DNA of 64,000 nucleotides from Glandiceps talaboti. Its lineage: Eukaryota > Hemichordata > Enteropneusta > Spengelidae. The notes below the pieces were generated by a model. The model did not search any database. It was not told the origin of the DNA and saw only the letters and a list, made by a program, of their open reading frames with translations. This document shows positions 1 to 10,276 of the stretch, piece after piece (the stretch's first letter is position 1; each line of letters starts with the position of its first letter). The translations under genes and the position numbers were made by a program. The DNA is taken from NCBI RefSeq assembly GCF_964340395.1, contig NC_135556.1, positions 3,403,501-3,467,500 on the forward strand. The letters run 5' to 3'.

Positions 1-330
1 AATGTCTACTATCAAGGGTAATGTAGCAGCTTGGGAACCAATGTCTACTATTAAGGTTAATGTAGCAACTTGGGAACCAATGTCTACTATCAAGGTTGAT
101 GTAGTAACTTGGGAACCAATATCTACTATCAAGGTTGATGTAGTAACTTGGGAACCAATGTCTACTATCAAGGTTGATGTAGTAACTTGGGAACCAATGT
201 CTACTATCACAGTTGATGTAGTAACTTGGGAACCAATGTCTACTATCACAGTTGATGTAGTAACTTGGGAACCAATATCTACTATCACAGTTGATGTAGT
301 AACTTGGGAACCAATATCTACTATCACAGT
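1..330. repeat. 39-bp minisatellite, about 8.4 units
   Basis: Eight full 39-bp units and a partial ninth run from the window edge to about position 330, so the array probably continues to the left. Units differ by a few substitutions (aaggtt versus acagtt, atgtct versus atatct) that change in blocks, as expected from unit duplication. Because 39 is a multiple of three, one + frame stays open with a 13-residue period (MSTIKVDVVTWEP and variants). No splice or promoter context supports translation. Confidence 0.95.
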
Positions 331-941
331 GTTGCAGCCAGCCTTTTCTAAGAGTGGGACATAGTGTCCCGAAACTTTTAGTTTTCTGGGTCATCATACA
401 ATTTTTGGGGGACATAAAAAAAACCGCCAATAGCGTTATAGCACAACTGTACACTTTTTCAAAATATTTACCCATATGCTGATCCATGGTAGATATTTGC
501 TGAATGATTATGCAGTTGCCTATTCAACCCTGTTGTTATCTATGCAATATACATGATCATTTGGCTATTGCTATAGGTGTGGTCATGTTGCTAAACATAT
601 TTGCATACAATTTTAGTGTGGGTCATCTATGACCCGTCCCTTCCAAAATTGTGGGTCAGGTCCAAAAATTGTATGTTAGGACAATTTTTTAACATAGATA
701 TTAACAGTAAGGTACTGGTCCAACAGACCAGACAAGCTAAAATGTGTGTGGTCCGCCCCAAAGAATCATTAGTCCCGGGCCCGGGACCAGTGGATTTGTT
801 CACCCCTGCTATTAAATATTGTTGGAGTCTGACACTACATCTTTCTATTCATTACAGTTCACAAAGTCTGTTTTTTTAAACTGTGTTTCTATCATTTCTA
901 ATCGTTACATTAAAAATAAAGACAATAAAGTTTCAATTTGA
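331..941. other. Gene-free AT-rich stretch
   Basis: No convincing exon is seen. The segment near 405-445 and the segment near 1950-2000 look like diverged copies of one sequence (aaaccgccaatagcgtt versus gaacaccaatggcattg), so old interspersed repeat material is likely. Two AATAAA motifs on the + strand lie at about 913-930. Confidence 0.5.
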
Positions 942-3807
942 CTAAAATGTTTCAAAATACACTTGTTTCCTGTCTTCATCATTTTGATCTGTACTGTGTA
1001 CAGCTGTATGGAGAACCAAAGCTGCAGTATACATGTACATGCTGATTTTGTTAACTACAATGACCAAAACAAAGACTGTCATTGGATACATGGAGAGCAA
1101 TGACTGGCCTTCACAACACGATTCAATTCAATATTACAATTATCATGTGTACTTTATGAGTTACACATGTATTATCCTATATCCTGTATGTATAATTATC
1201 CTATAAATATATGATAACATGAATTAATTGATACTCATTCAAGACTGATTGACTGTGGATGCTACCTCCTGTATTAAAAGTATCAATATCGGACATTCTA
1301 TATTTCTGTTTTATAAGAACAAAGAAACCATCAACAGTGCATCTGGTGTGTCTACTCATCATGAAATTCAATTGACCAAAAATCACTATCCCATTTTAGA
1401 CCATTAATTTGCAGGTTTTTTGCATAAAGTTTAGACAAAATGCATTTTCCTTAGGGGCAACATTTTGGGGCAATTAATGGGTCAATTAATCAATTAATCA
1501 CAATTTGGCAAAGGACAAAGCATAAAAACTGATAGTTCCCTTCCTGCTGGTGATGTTAATAGAGGTCACATCAACTTGAGGTCAAAGATTAATCAAAATC
1601 AATAATCTAAGTATACCTTTCAGTAATTAGTCTTCTATTGATACGATATGTTGTAATATGTTGTTTTTTCCATTTATGTCACATTGTCCACTGTAACAGT
1701 TAATTATTTACATGGAGACATTTGAATCAACTTAATTTCTAATTACCTTTTTCAGTTTGAGTTCTGTCATTTCTATCCATTCTGGATGTACTACTGTAAA
1801 GAAATGGAACATTCAACATTATATACATGATAACACTTATAAATCATAATAACCATACGTTTGTGTGTCACTCAAATTATCTATGACCACAGGAAATTCA
1901 GTTAGGTGGCAATATTTTTCTGGCTACCTCTTCACAAATTTCAGGAAGTTTCTTAAAAAAGAACACCAATGGCATTGTATCACAACTTAATTTTTTAACC
2001 AAAAACCACATTTTTTTGCCAAAATCACACACAATCACCAAATATGGGGTCCTATGTTTTTTTTTACTTTAAGGAGGCTCACTATTAATTACCAAATAAC
2101 ACTACAGGTTCTCCCAAAATTGTACAGGTGTAATCAAAGACTTGAAAAATCAAAACATGACAAAAATATTCAGTGTCCCACACTAATTTTGGAGTAGAAC
2201 GCCCTCTAGTGACAGTATTTTTATGTATTCCATGCATACGATTTGCATACCTATCGAAATGAGTTTGTAGGCAATTTTAAATGTACTAAATTTCAAAACA
2301 TAGTATTTCAGCACATGATGTGAATATGTATTAATACATTAATATAAAGCCGTAATAATGTTGTTAATAAAGAAGTGGAAATAAATGAAAGCAAGATATT
2401 TCAACTTTATGATTTTGCTAGCTGCAATAATTTTAATTCTGTTTTTATCTACAATACTTTTCCATTTTTTTAGATAGCCGTTTGCATAAATCCGTTCAGG
2501 TTTTATGATCAAACATGTTTGAAAATAGCCACATTCAAACAAGTAACATCAACAAAAAACAGAGATAAGTACCATCTATTCACAATGGGTGGGCGCAACC
2601 ATGCAGACTCATATTGTAAACAGTGAGCAGGAAATTCAAACAACCCGACTCATAGTACACGTATGAAAATGTAATTAGTTTATAGCAAACTTGACTGCCT
2701 TGAATACTCATTCAAATGTAATTCATCATTTATACAGAAAAAAATACATGATGTTGTAGTACTGTCCTAGAACTTTTAAGTTTCATCACATGAAATGATC
2801 GAAACTTAAAAGACACAAAATGTTTAACAAGTTGTACCATAAAATATTTCGGCTGACAAAAGTCAATGTTGACGACATACACGTTAGAGGGAACAACGCT
2901 ATGAGATCGAGATAGCATTCCTTATAATTATATGCAAAACCATATGTGGAAAATAGGGAACACACTTTGAAATTTCGAAAATTCGATGGGCGAGCGATAT
3001 AAAAAGTAGTTTGAAGCCATCACTGGGTTGCTACAATGTTGTATTGACTATGTTGAGTGGACGTTAGTCAATCTCTTGCCGAGTATCTGCTAGACCTCGG
3101 ATGTTCTTCCGATACAATACGACACATGCACGACGTACGACCGAACATTGCTATCGAGGATGGAACTGCGAACTTTGTTCGCTTATACTTATAGTATCGA
3201 AAGAAAGCTCGAACGTCTACCGTAGCAGCAAGAATATTTCTTGCCAGAGTTTACATCAATCCTACGTGAAAAAGCGAACAGCTTATTTGTCTGCGGCCTG
3301 GCTTTCAGTCGGAACTGTTCATGAATTAAACCCCACCCTCCTCGGGCATTCGCGACATACATCATGTACATTGTGTATGTTGTGTTGTCAACACCGTCGC
3401 TTACACAACAGATTGATTCTTATGCACTTGACCTCAGACCACTATAGTGGTATAGACTTGACACACGGCTTATTATGGTCAACAAGATAGTTTAGGCTAC
3501 ACGTTCAACGTGTACGCGAACGCGCAACTCACTCACGTTCACGTTCGCGTACCAGCTGTGACCTAATTTTGCTTCGGTTCGCCGTTTACGTATATTATAC
3601 TAGATTACATGGTTAGCCTAAGTATTACATTAATGTTTTGGTTATATGACATAAACAGCGCAATGACAATAACCGTATGGTTCGACATTATGACAAGACA
3701 GATATATTTACTTCAATAATCTTGTATGTTCACAATGAAATCACCCTGTAGTATACTATAAGTACCTTGACGATTGTAGCGACAGTCATCATCATACATC
3801 GTGATTT
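942..3807 (-). CDS. Candidate small spliced gene, 66-residue protein of unknown function
   Basis: Four short - strand exons join with compatible phases: 3807-3766, 1793-1747, 1305-1266 and 1021-942. The first ATG of exon 3807-3766 gives MYDDDCRYNRQ and leaves one base (G). Exon 1793-1747 supplies TA to finish a Val codon, then reads VHPEWIEMTELKLKK and ends on a codon boundary. Exon 1305-1266 reads KYRMSDIDTFNTG and leaves one base. The last exon supplies CT, reads LVLHTAVHSTDQNDEDRKQ and five more residues, then TAG. Acceptors are good for the second and third exons (tttctttacag, ttataaaacag) and moderate for the others. Donors are GTACTT, GTAATT and GTAGCA, the first and last being weak. 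The product would be hydrophilic, without a signal peptide or membrane segment, and I recognise no family. Weak points are the tiny exons, a ~2-kb intron that may hide further exons, and no AATAAA on this strand within 500 bases after the stop. Several of these exons could be false. Confidence 0.3.
2480..2660 (+). repeat. Interspersed repeat family C, copy 1
   Basis: This copy shares with 8190-8395 (opposite strand) the run gttcaggttttatgatcaa, then caaacatgtttg, caagtaacatcaacaa, gagataagtacc and atgggtgggc in the same order. Open frames on this copy and the 8.3-kb copy both contain QTCLIIKPERIY. This reflects shared repeat sequence and is not evidence of a gene. Confidence 0.7.
3081..3236. 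mobile_element. MITE-like TIR element, copy 1
   Basis: This copy is homologous to 6320-6484 and 7317-7465. It begins with atctgctagacctcggatg and ends with cgtagcagcaaga, which are imperfect inverted repeats of each other. The flanks tctcttgcc (3072-3080) and tttcttgcc (3237-3245) make a 9-bp target duplication with one mismatch. It is the most diverged of the three copies and has no coding capacity. Confidence 0.75.
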
Positions 3808-4132
3808 CTGTGCAAAATCAGTTACGTAAAGGCAGCCACAGATTCACAGATTTAAATATTTTATCAAGGAAAACAAAATTACTGAGGTGTATAATATGTT
3901 GTGAAGGGTCAACCTTGCTAAAAAAAATTATTATATTAGTGATGATTTTACCAAAAAAAATTAAAAGAAATTTCACCTTGTTTACTTACGTGTAAACAGC
4001 CGTCGTCGGCCACGTTCGAAACGCCCGCGAAACTAGTCAATAGAGAAGTAGGTAAAAATTGCGACGTAGTAGCACAAAATCTCCTACGCCACGCCACACG
4101 TGCGCGTACACGTTAAACGTGTAGCCGAAACT
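3489..4132. mobile_element. Segment bounded by 30-bp inverted repeats
   Basis: Bases 3489-3518 and the reverse complement of 4103-4132 match at 28 of 30 positions. The arms read agtttaggctacacgttc... and agtttcggctacacgttt..., and each contains a short palindrome (acacgttcaacgtgt and acacgtttaacgtgt). A 640-bp non-autonomous DNA transposon is one explanation, but I see no clear target site duplication. The interior holds the proposed first two exons of the - strand gene, so a promoter-flanking inverted repeat is an alternative. Confidence 0.5.
3990..4100 (-). other. Possible 5' untranslated first exon of the small - strand gene
   Basis: On the - strand this CpG-rich piece ends at 3990 in a perfect GTAAGT donor (exon end TTTACAC). 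It would splice to the acceptor at 3808-3809 (gattttgcacag) in front of the exon that carries the first ATG. It has no ATG of its own. The 5' limit is a guess. CpG density is clearly higher at 3990-4240 than in the surrounding DNA, which suits a promoter, although the piece also lies inside an inverted-repeat-bounded segment that may be a transposon. Confidence 0.25.
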
Positions 4133-4139
4133 CTGAGGA

Positions 4140-4290
4140 GAATTCGTGGAGAATACTTGACCCCGCCGAGGTCGTAAATTTCGGTCCGGTTTTTCGCCCG
4201 TTTGTAGTTTCGCCCAAAATTTACAAAATTTTGCAAAAGAGATGGATTCTTGTGTACTTTTAAATGGCTATAGTTAGAAATAGACAAGGT
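4140..4290 (-). repeat. Interspersed repeat family B, copy 1 (inverted part)
   Basis: In reverse orientation this matches 11205-11290. The shared blocks are cccaaaatttacaaaa, agatgga, tttaaatggct and the cggtttttcgc block. It carries only one half of the family; the other half lies in the opposite orientation at 4490-4640. Confidence 0.6.
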
Positions 4291-4454
4291 CTACTCAAGA
4301 TTTGCGGTAGAAAGTGGGTGATCCGCCCCGGAATCGAAGGTGACCTCCATTGACAAGTGATGTGACGTGACAATGCAAACAGGCGAGTTTCTCACAACTT
4401 GCTCAACTACTACTGTAATTTAAATCACCGTGCACACCCAATTTCATCATTGAC

Positions 4455-4498
4455 CCTACACGAAAGGGTATATGATTTCGCACATGTTTGAGATATTT
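4455..4498 (+). repeat. 44-bp direct repeat, left copy
   Basis: A perfect 44-bp match to 4770-4813, 315 bp apart, beginning cctacacgaaagggtatatg and ending in gagatattt. The left copy runs directly into family B sequence. The repeat lacks TG...CA ends, so an LTR reading is not supported. Confidence 0.85.
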
Positions 4499-4640
4499 CG
4501 AAAAATCACAGTATTCCTATCAATAATTCCAAAATCGATTCTACTAGCACGGAGGGAGAAATATCAGTCGAAATGTTCGCTTTTATAGTATCCAATATGA
4601 TGAATTATTGTGAAAGTTACGGCGAGTTGATGCCCCAAAC
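4490..4640 (+). repeat. Interspersed repeat family B, copy 2
   Basis: Matches 11285-11425 in the same orientation. Shared blocks include ttattcctatca-taattcc, cacgga, cagtcga, ttcgc-tttat and gtgaaagttacggcgagttg. It is separated from the inverted half at 4140-4290 by about 200 bp of unrelated sequence. Confidence 0.7.
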
Positions 4641-4769
4641 TACGCGTATGGCTGGTGACCACTGAGCCGGCCACCGTACGTTCACAAGCGTACACAATGG
4701 AGGCTCACTGCGTAATGAGCTTTCGCAGTTATTTTTACCCATCATGCTCTGCACCCCTTCCAGCCTCCT

Positions 4770-4813
4770 CCTACACGAAAGGGTATATGATTTCGCACAT
4801 GTTTGAGATATTT
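4770..4813 (+). repeat. 44-bp direct repeat, right copy
   Basis: Identical to 4455-4498. The sequence on either side differs between the two copies, so this is a dispersed or duplicated block and not a tandem array. Confidence 0.85.
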
Positions 4814-5004
4814 TCAAGTAACATGCAAATACGATATCACCCTGCAATCGGGTGTAATAGTGACACCAGAATGAAAGCAACTCGGGTAAGCAGGTCGTAT
4901 TTTTGAGTGCAGTGTCCCAAGTACAGCTCCTCAACTTTATTCAGACTAGCTGACTAAAACGTTAGATGTCTACCTTCCAAAATACAAACATTTGCTCAAA
5001 AAAA

Positions 5005-5058
5005 ATTAAATAAATAAATAGATAAATAAATAAATACAACTACAACTACAACTACAAC
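5005..5058. repeat. Compound microsatellite (AAAT)n then (ACAACT)n
   Basis: A tetranucleotide run (aaataaataaata with one interruption) passes into repeated actaca units. Confidence 0.9.
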
Positions 5059-5059
5059 A

Positions 5060-6310
5060 AGACTTCGGCCTTTGTATTATAAAGTTATATATTGCCACAC
5101 ATTGTGCGAGTCTCTCAGTTTCGCATATTTTAATCCGACATGGTTTTGCTCGTCTGGCAACATACATGTAGCAAAATGTGCTCAGGCTACGCAAATTGTG
5201 GTAATGTATGATGAGTATTTTTGATCATATAAGCATTGCGAAATATTATATAACTAGCAAGGTAGATGTAATATATGAGTGCTTTCCGTAATATGAGTGC
5301 TTTCTGAACATATTAAATCTCTGACATAAAATAGGCCTTGGAGGTCTCAATTGTTTATCATACAAATTTGTAATACATGACGTTGTTGTACATCAATTTT
5401 TTTAACAATTAGTTTGTAAGATGTAAGCTAAATTATTTCTTTAGCTATCATCAGGGGGTAGGAAAGGGGTTTACGTTAAATTACATTCAGGTCTTTTTCT
5501 CACAAGCAAGACACATTATAGAAGGCAACACAGAGATGGTTTAATACGAGACAAAATGTAACATGAAGAACGGAAGAAAGTCCAGATTTGGCACAGCAAA
5601 TCGACTAGCGATAGCGACGAATCTGAAAATAAACAGAAAAATGTCTTGATAAGAGTGAAAAGGACAGAATTTTAAGGATACAAGAGGAAATGCTGACAAT
5701 TGGATTAGTGTTACGTGTATCGATCAATGCACGACACGAGAGTGTCAATAAACACGTCCGGCCAGCAAGTGTAGGACAGCCGTCAATGGCCAAGCCACTT
5801 TGCGTGTTATTATATGCACGCACAATGGGTCGCCATCTTGAAAACATCGAAATTCAACATAAAGTAGTGACAATTTACGCACATTATAAATTGGGGTATT
5901 GGGAAGATCCCTGCAGAACCATGAAATTCATGACGGTAATTAATAGAAAAGTGACAAAAGCATACATAGAAACATAATTTTGTGTTAAAACGACCGAGGT
6001 GAAAACCCCGGAAATGTAGATATCGATAACATTGACTTGTCGAGTACCAAAGTTTGTGTTCGTTTCAGATACACTAAACATACTGGAAACACGATTTCCA
6101 TGTTGCATGACACTTGTAATGGTCATTTTAAAAAACAGTGATAGTTTGAACGAAAGACTAATGACGCAAATGGTAATAAAACGGTAATAAAAGCATCGGG
6201 TACTCACCGAGGTCATTAGCGTCAGATCGTATGCTCTATCGCGAAACGGTCACATGGGTGTCACGTGAGACCCCTTCCAGCCTCCTCTGGCCTTACACAC
6301 AGTTTGGCAG
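5060..6310. other. Gene-free stretch with one YY1-like site
   Basis: No exon could be supported. On the - strand, caagatggcgaccc (5840-5827) resembles the YY1 promoter/initiation motif and contains an ATG, but the frame closes after eight codons. Open frames on both strands around 5600-6216 show no domain. Confidence 0.4.
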
Positions 6311-6319
6311 CGAGACTAG

Positions 6320-6484
6320 TAGTAGTACTAATAGTAGTCTATCTGCTAGATCTCGGATGTTCTTCCGATAGAATACGACACACGCCCGAACATCGCTATC
6401 AAGGATGGAACATCCGAGCAAGCCCTCACTGCGAACTTCGCTTATAGTATCGAAAGAAAGCCCGAACGTCTAGCAGCAAGACTA
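6320..6484. mobile_element. MITE-like TIR element, copy 2
   Basis: Perfect 9-bp target duplications, cgagactag, lie at 6311-6319 and 6485-6493. The element core starts tagtctatctgctagatctc and ends gtctagcagcaagacta. The left terminus carries an extra tagtagtactaatag stretch, which looks like slippage or expansion of the terminal TAG. No transposase is encoded. Confidence 0.88.
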
Positions 6485-7316
6485 CGAGACTAGGTACATT
6501 GTCGCATTTGACTGCAGTGAAATACCTCGCTAATCTCAACATGTCAACAGTGATTTTGTTCCTGTATGCTTACTGATAACATAAGATTGTGCAAGACGCA
6601 CTGTAGCACATACCATTTCTTTTTAGGGATGGTCTTTGAATTTTGAATTGTTACATCTTAATTTTGGTGAAAATGAAAGTGAGTGGTGTATATATTTGAA
6701 TGTAGATTATGCAGTCTATCACAACATAATGGACATGAAATAGCATGAATACTCAGATACAGGTATATTTGTGTTATCTGTTTGACACAGCACACGGCCA
6801 AAATGGAATGAGCGATGGAAGGAGAGATCATGACTTGTATGTCAGAGTTGTATGTATAGCATTTACACTACAGGAGGTATTGTCTACCCTTGCGATGGGA
6901 AAGACAAGGCAAAGTCACTGATTTATGTCGTACAAGCAGTTGAGTTTGAAATTATGATGAAAACTAGAAACTATCGCATATCGTGTATTTTTTTCCTCCA
7001 AATTATCATATAATTTTAGAGCATAAACTAGTAAACATGAACTATTTTCAGACGGATGACTTCGTTTTGTAAAAGGGGTGCTACTTGTGTGAGTGCTGGG
7101 TGACACAGTCAGTAAATCATTCCCATTACATGCGATAGTTTCTAGGTTTCATTATTATAATATATTATAATCAGTAAACAGAGTCATTCGATGAGGGATC
7201 CCATGGTGAAAAGTCACTGGCACTAATTGTATATCGTCTTTGCCTCACACTTGTCTCATTCTTTACTGCCACTGTGACAAGCGAGCAAAACAAACACAAA
7301 AACGATCTATTTTCAC

Positions 7317-7465
7317 TAGTCTATCTGCTAGACCTCGGATGTTCTTCCGATAGAATACGACACACGCCCGAACATCGCTATCGAGGATGTTCAGGTAAGC
7401 CCTCACTGCGAACTTCGTTCGCTTATAGTATCGAAAGAAAGCCCGAACGTCTGGCAGCAAGACTA
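7317..7465. mobile_element. MITE-like TIR element, copy 3 (best preserved)
   Basis: 149 bp between perfect 9-bp target duplications tattttcac (7308-7316 and 7466-7474). The left end, tagtctatctgctagac, and the reverse complement of the right end, tagtcttgctgccagac, form imperfect TIRs; similarity continues more weakly into ttcttccgata versus tttctttcgata. A 9-bp duplication is usual for Mutator-like (MULE) elements, so that superfamily is the likeliest, by inference only. A gtaagc inside could act as a splice donor. Confidence 0.9.
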
Positions 7466-7496
7466 TATTTTCACAAGCCACAAGTACGGCTATCGA

Positions 7497-7575
7497 ACAT
7501 GTTTGACCATAAAACCTGAACCCCATTTGGAGAAGGGAAGATAGCCACATTTAAACAAGTAACATCAACAAAAAT
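7497..7575. repeat. Interspersed repeat family C, rearranged copy
   Basis: The first half (catgtttgaccataaaacctg) is in reverse orientation relative to copy 1. The second half (gatagccacatttaaacaag and on) is in the forward orientation. The break lies next to the palindrome caaacatgtttg found in the other copies, so a local inversion around that palindrome is the simplest reading. Confidence 0.65.
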
Positions 7576-8189
7576 GTATGTCAACTCAACGATTTGAATG
7601 ATTGACTGATTTCACATTGTATTGATGTGAGCATGAGATTGGTTCATTAATTTGTCTCCACCTTTGTTTCATTATGTAAAGATCCAATGATGTCATATAT
7701 ACTTACAAGTGTTTTGTAATGAAAATTATTGGTGTCAATATGCAAACCGTCATAGCATACGCGTACTTTGTTTGTATCTTGGTTAAAACGTGATTCCAAT
7801 CATTCTTGCAAGCCAGAGCAATTATTTCTGCCGATGCAACGTTTTGGACAGTGCCGTAAAGAGGCCTGTGGTTTACAATGATGACGTCCCTGGTCTGTAC
7901 GTTTTCCCCATTTGCTTCAATATCCACAATGATGAGTTAACCTAAATACTCTCTTGTTTTAATACATGTACGTATAGATGAATACCATCTTTCCAATGAA
8001 TTGATACATGTATTCATCCTGATCAAGTTGTACAGACATATAAATTGTATACAGTATTTTGTCAATCTGTTTGTCACTGTGCACGCGTTCGGAAAACGAA
8101 GGGACGTCTTACTACGTATGCAAGTACATGTAGGACTACACTATCAGGTTGAACACATGTACAGGATTCATTGTGGACAATAACGAAGG

Positions 8190-8395
8190 GGGGGGGGGCA
8201 ATGAGTGGTTTGAATTTGGCACTCAGACTTATCATGCTTATAGTATATACTTATTTCTGTGACTGTGCCCACCCATGGTAGTGCACTAGTTCAAGACGGT
8301 ACTTATCTCACTTGTTGTTGATGTTACTTGATTACTAGTAAATGCTGCCTTTATCAAACATGTTTGATCATAAAACCTGAACGCATTTATACCTG
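8190..8395 (-). repeat. Interspersed repeat family C, copy 3
   Basis: The reverse complement follows the order of copy 1 at 2480-2660, with small insertions. The low-coordinate end starts next to a run of ten G at about 8188-8197. Confidence 0.65.
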
Positions 8396-8479
8396 TACAT
8401 ATCATGTGTATATTATTATGTGTATATCGTTTTTTTGTGTGACACAACATTGTTCGTTTTACTGTTTATTTTCTTACAG

Positions 8480-8618
8480 GGTTTGCAAAGTTCTATTAAC
8501 AACCCTGGCCAATCTAAAATCTTTCAACAATTACTACTATGGTTTGCTCATTAAAAAAATAGTCAATTCCCTCGCTTTAATATCAAAATTCACTACTGGT
8601 ATTCAAGTACGCAAATAA
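8480..8618 (+). CDS. Candidate 3'-terminal exon, unknown protein
   Basis: A strong acceptor (ttttactgtttattttcttacag) precedes an open frame that needs two bases from an upstream exon. It reads VCKVLLTTLANLKSFNNYYY, then GLLIKKIVNSLALISKFTTG and a few more residues to TAA at 8616-8618. The codons show the purine-first bias typical of coding DNA, and an AATAAA (8614-8619) overlaps the stop. A second frame (GLQSSINNPGQSKIF...) is also open for 24 codons after the same acceptor, so the frame is uncertain. No upstream partner exon was found and no family is recognised. Confidence 0.25.
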
Positions 8619-9689
8619 ATTCATTTTCTGTTCAAAATGGGAACAAATACTCCAAACCACTATAGTGGAGTGCTACTCTGCAGCCTATTGAAAAATGTTG
8701 TTTTTGTACATTATGTGAAGTGCTAGTCAGCATGTCAGCCAAATTTGAAAAGTTATCTGAAACATCGAAAATAGAGTACTATTTCCACTTGAAAATAACA
8801 GAAAAGCATATTGCATTTACACACACAGACACTTTTCCATGCCTATAGCACTAATGAACATAAGAAGTTCAGTTGTTCTAATTCTAAAAGTGAGTTAAAT
8901 ATTGCGCAGCATGATACTTACCTTTCTCCTTCTTTTTTCTTAGTTTCATTAAAAACTTTATTATTTTCATTATCAACATATCTGTGTAGAAATAAATAAA
9001 TGACAATATTTATACACATGTACTACTATTGCAGCAAATTCAAACATTCAAACACTGAATTAGTGAATCTCAGAAAATGTTTAATTTAGCTTCTTTCAGT
9101 GAATAAATTAGCCATTATGTTAGGGCTTTAAAATGATGAAATCTAGTGATGTAGGATAGTTTAGTTCTGGAGGAGAAATGCTAAATAAAAGATGCACGTG
9201 GGCATGGAAAAGCTACTGAGATTTTCGATGTCATCAGGCCACAATGCCGGGTACAAGAAATTTTATGTTGAGACCTAAGTCAGCTTCTCCTGACATCATT
9301 TTCATACAATATGACGATTGATATTGCAAGTCAATATCATGGTGGTAAAAGGACCAAGAAACAATTTTTATGCACTGTTGTCACCTCTAATTAGACTAAT
9401 TTGTCTTTCAGGATAAAATAAACTTTTTGAATGACATCACACGTACGACATAGTCACTCTCAGGGTCAATCAAACTTGCCAAAATTTGATAACATGCATG
9501 TAGCATGCGTTTGCTCACAGTGACATCCACGCACGCGGACATCCCAGTGGTGGCAGTCACGGACGAAGCGGGTACTCATGCTTGTTTGAAATTTAACGGA
9601 AAAGGAGGTGTTATTTAGGAGTCCTTTTTCAGATCAGCCTCCAATCCGAGAATAGGGGTAGGATGCCATTTCGAAATGAAAAATAGGGG

Positions 9690-10276
9690 CTATATTCAAA
9701 CTGAGGGAATTTGTACCTCAAAATATACTTATTTTACTTGCAAGACTTTCATTCAGTCACATATCTTGTGTGGATTGGAAGCTTGGGGTAACACCTTTCA
9801 ATGTTACTTAAATTGTATACTGTTGTCTCAAAAAATGGCTGTACGTGCAATTTCACATAGCCAGTTTAGAAGTCATTCTGCGCCATTTTTCAATATGTTA
9901 GAAATTCTGGATATGTATAAATAACATAAGTTCGTAGTGAGTATTTTTGTTTATGATTTGTTACACGACAATTTACCACATTCTATTTCTGATTACTGCA
10001 AGGTGTTAAAAAAAATACTGCAAGGTGTTAGATTATGACCACAATACACGACAAACAGCCCAAGATAATTTATGTGTACCTTCTGTTAAAACACGTGGAA
10101 AACAATCGATGACTTACACAGGTGCGACCATATGGAATGCAATAAACACGACACCTAAAAAGAAACTACGAGACGCCATTTTATTACATCACTGCGGAAA
10201 GACTTATTTAAAGAGTATGTTGTATAACATTGTATATATAGATTGTTTTCTTTTGCTTTGCTTTCTGCAAAGATAG
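9690..10276 (+). pseudogene. Decayed C-terminus of a non-LTR retrotransposon polyprotein (reverse transcriptase ORF)
   Basis: The first part (9745-9921) reads FIQSHILCGLEAWGNTFQ, then an LSQKMAVRAISHSQFRSH block and a FNMLEILDMYK block. This is the region downstream of the reverse transcriptase core in jockey/CR1-like elements, where one expects GxEVWG, QKKAxR.I and LxILxxYK. A TAA follows at 9922-9924, and the same frame then continues with VVSIFVYDLLHDNLPHSI. Farther on come HNTRQ, DNLCVP and GATIWNAIN, the usual tail motifs. A 22-base duplication (tactgcaaggtgtta at 9994-10008 and again at 10016-10030) shifts the frame between the two halves. The 5' part of the element is absent. Confidence 0.8.

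Noticed and set aside
1930-1990. - strand peptide KLPEICEEVARKILPPN as an exon
   Set aside because: A diverged copy of the same DNA occurs near 405-445, so it is more likely interspersed repeat sequence.
2245-2279. A 35-base - strand exon (TFKIAYKLISI) with a good gtatgc donor
   Set aside because: Its start phase does not follow the 3766-3807 exon, the acceptor is weak, and the flanking DNA is AT-rich.
4455-4813. Small LTR element bounded by 44-bp direct repeats
   Set aside because: The repeats lack TG...CA ends, no target duplication is seen, and there is no primer binding site or polypurine tract.
9412-9453. Short + strand terminal exon (DKINFLNDITRTT) after a ttgtctttcag acceptor
   Set aside because: Only 13 codons and no supporting neighbour.
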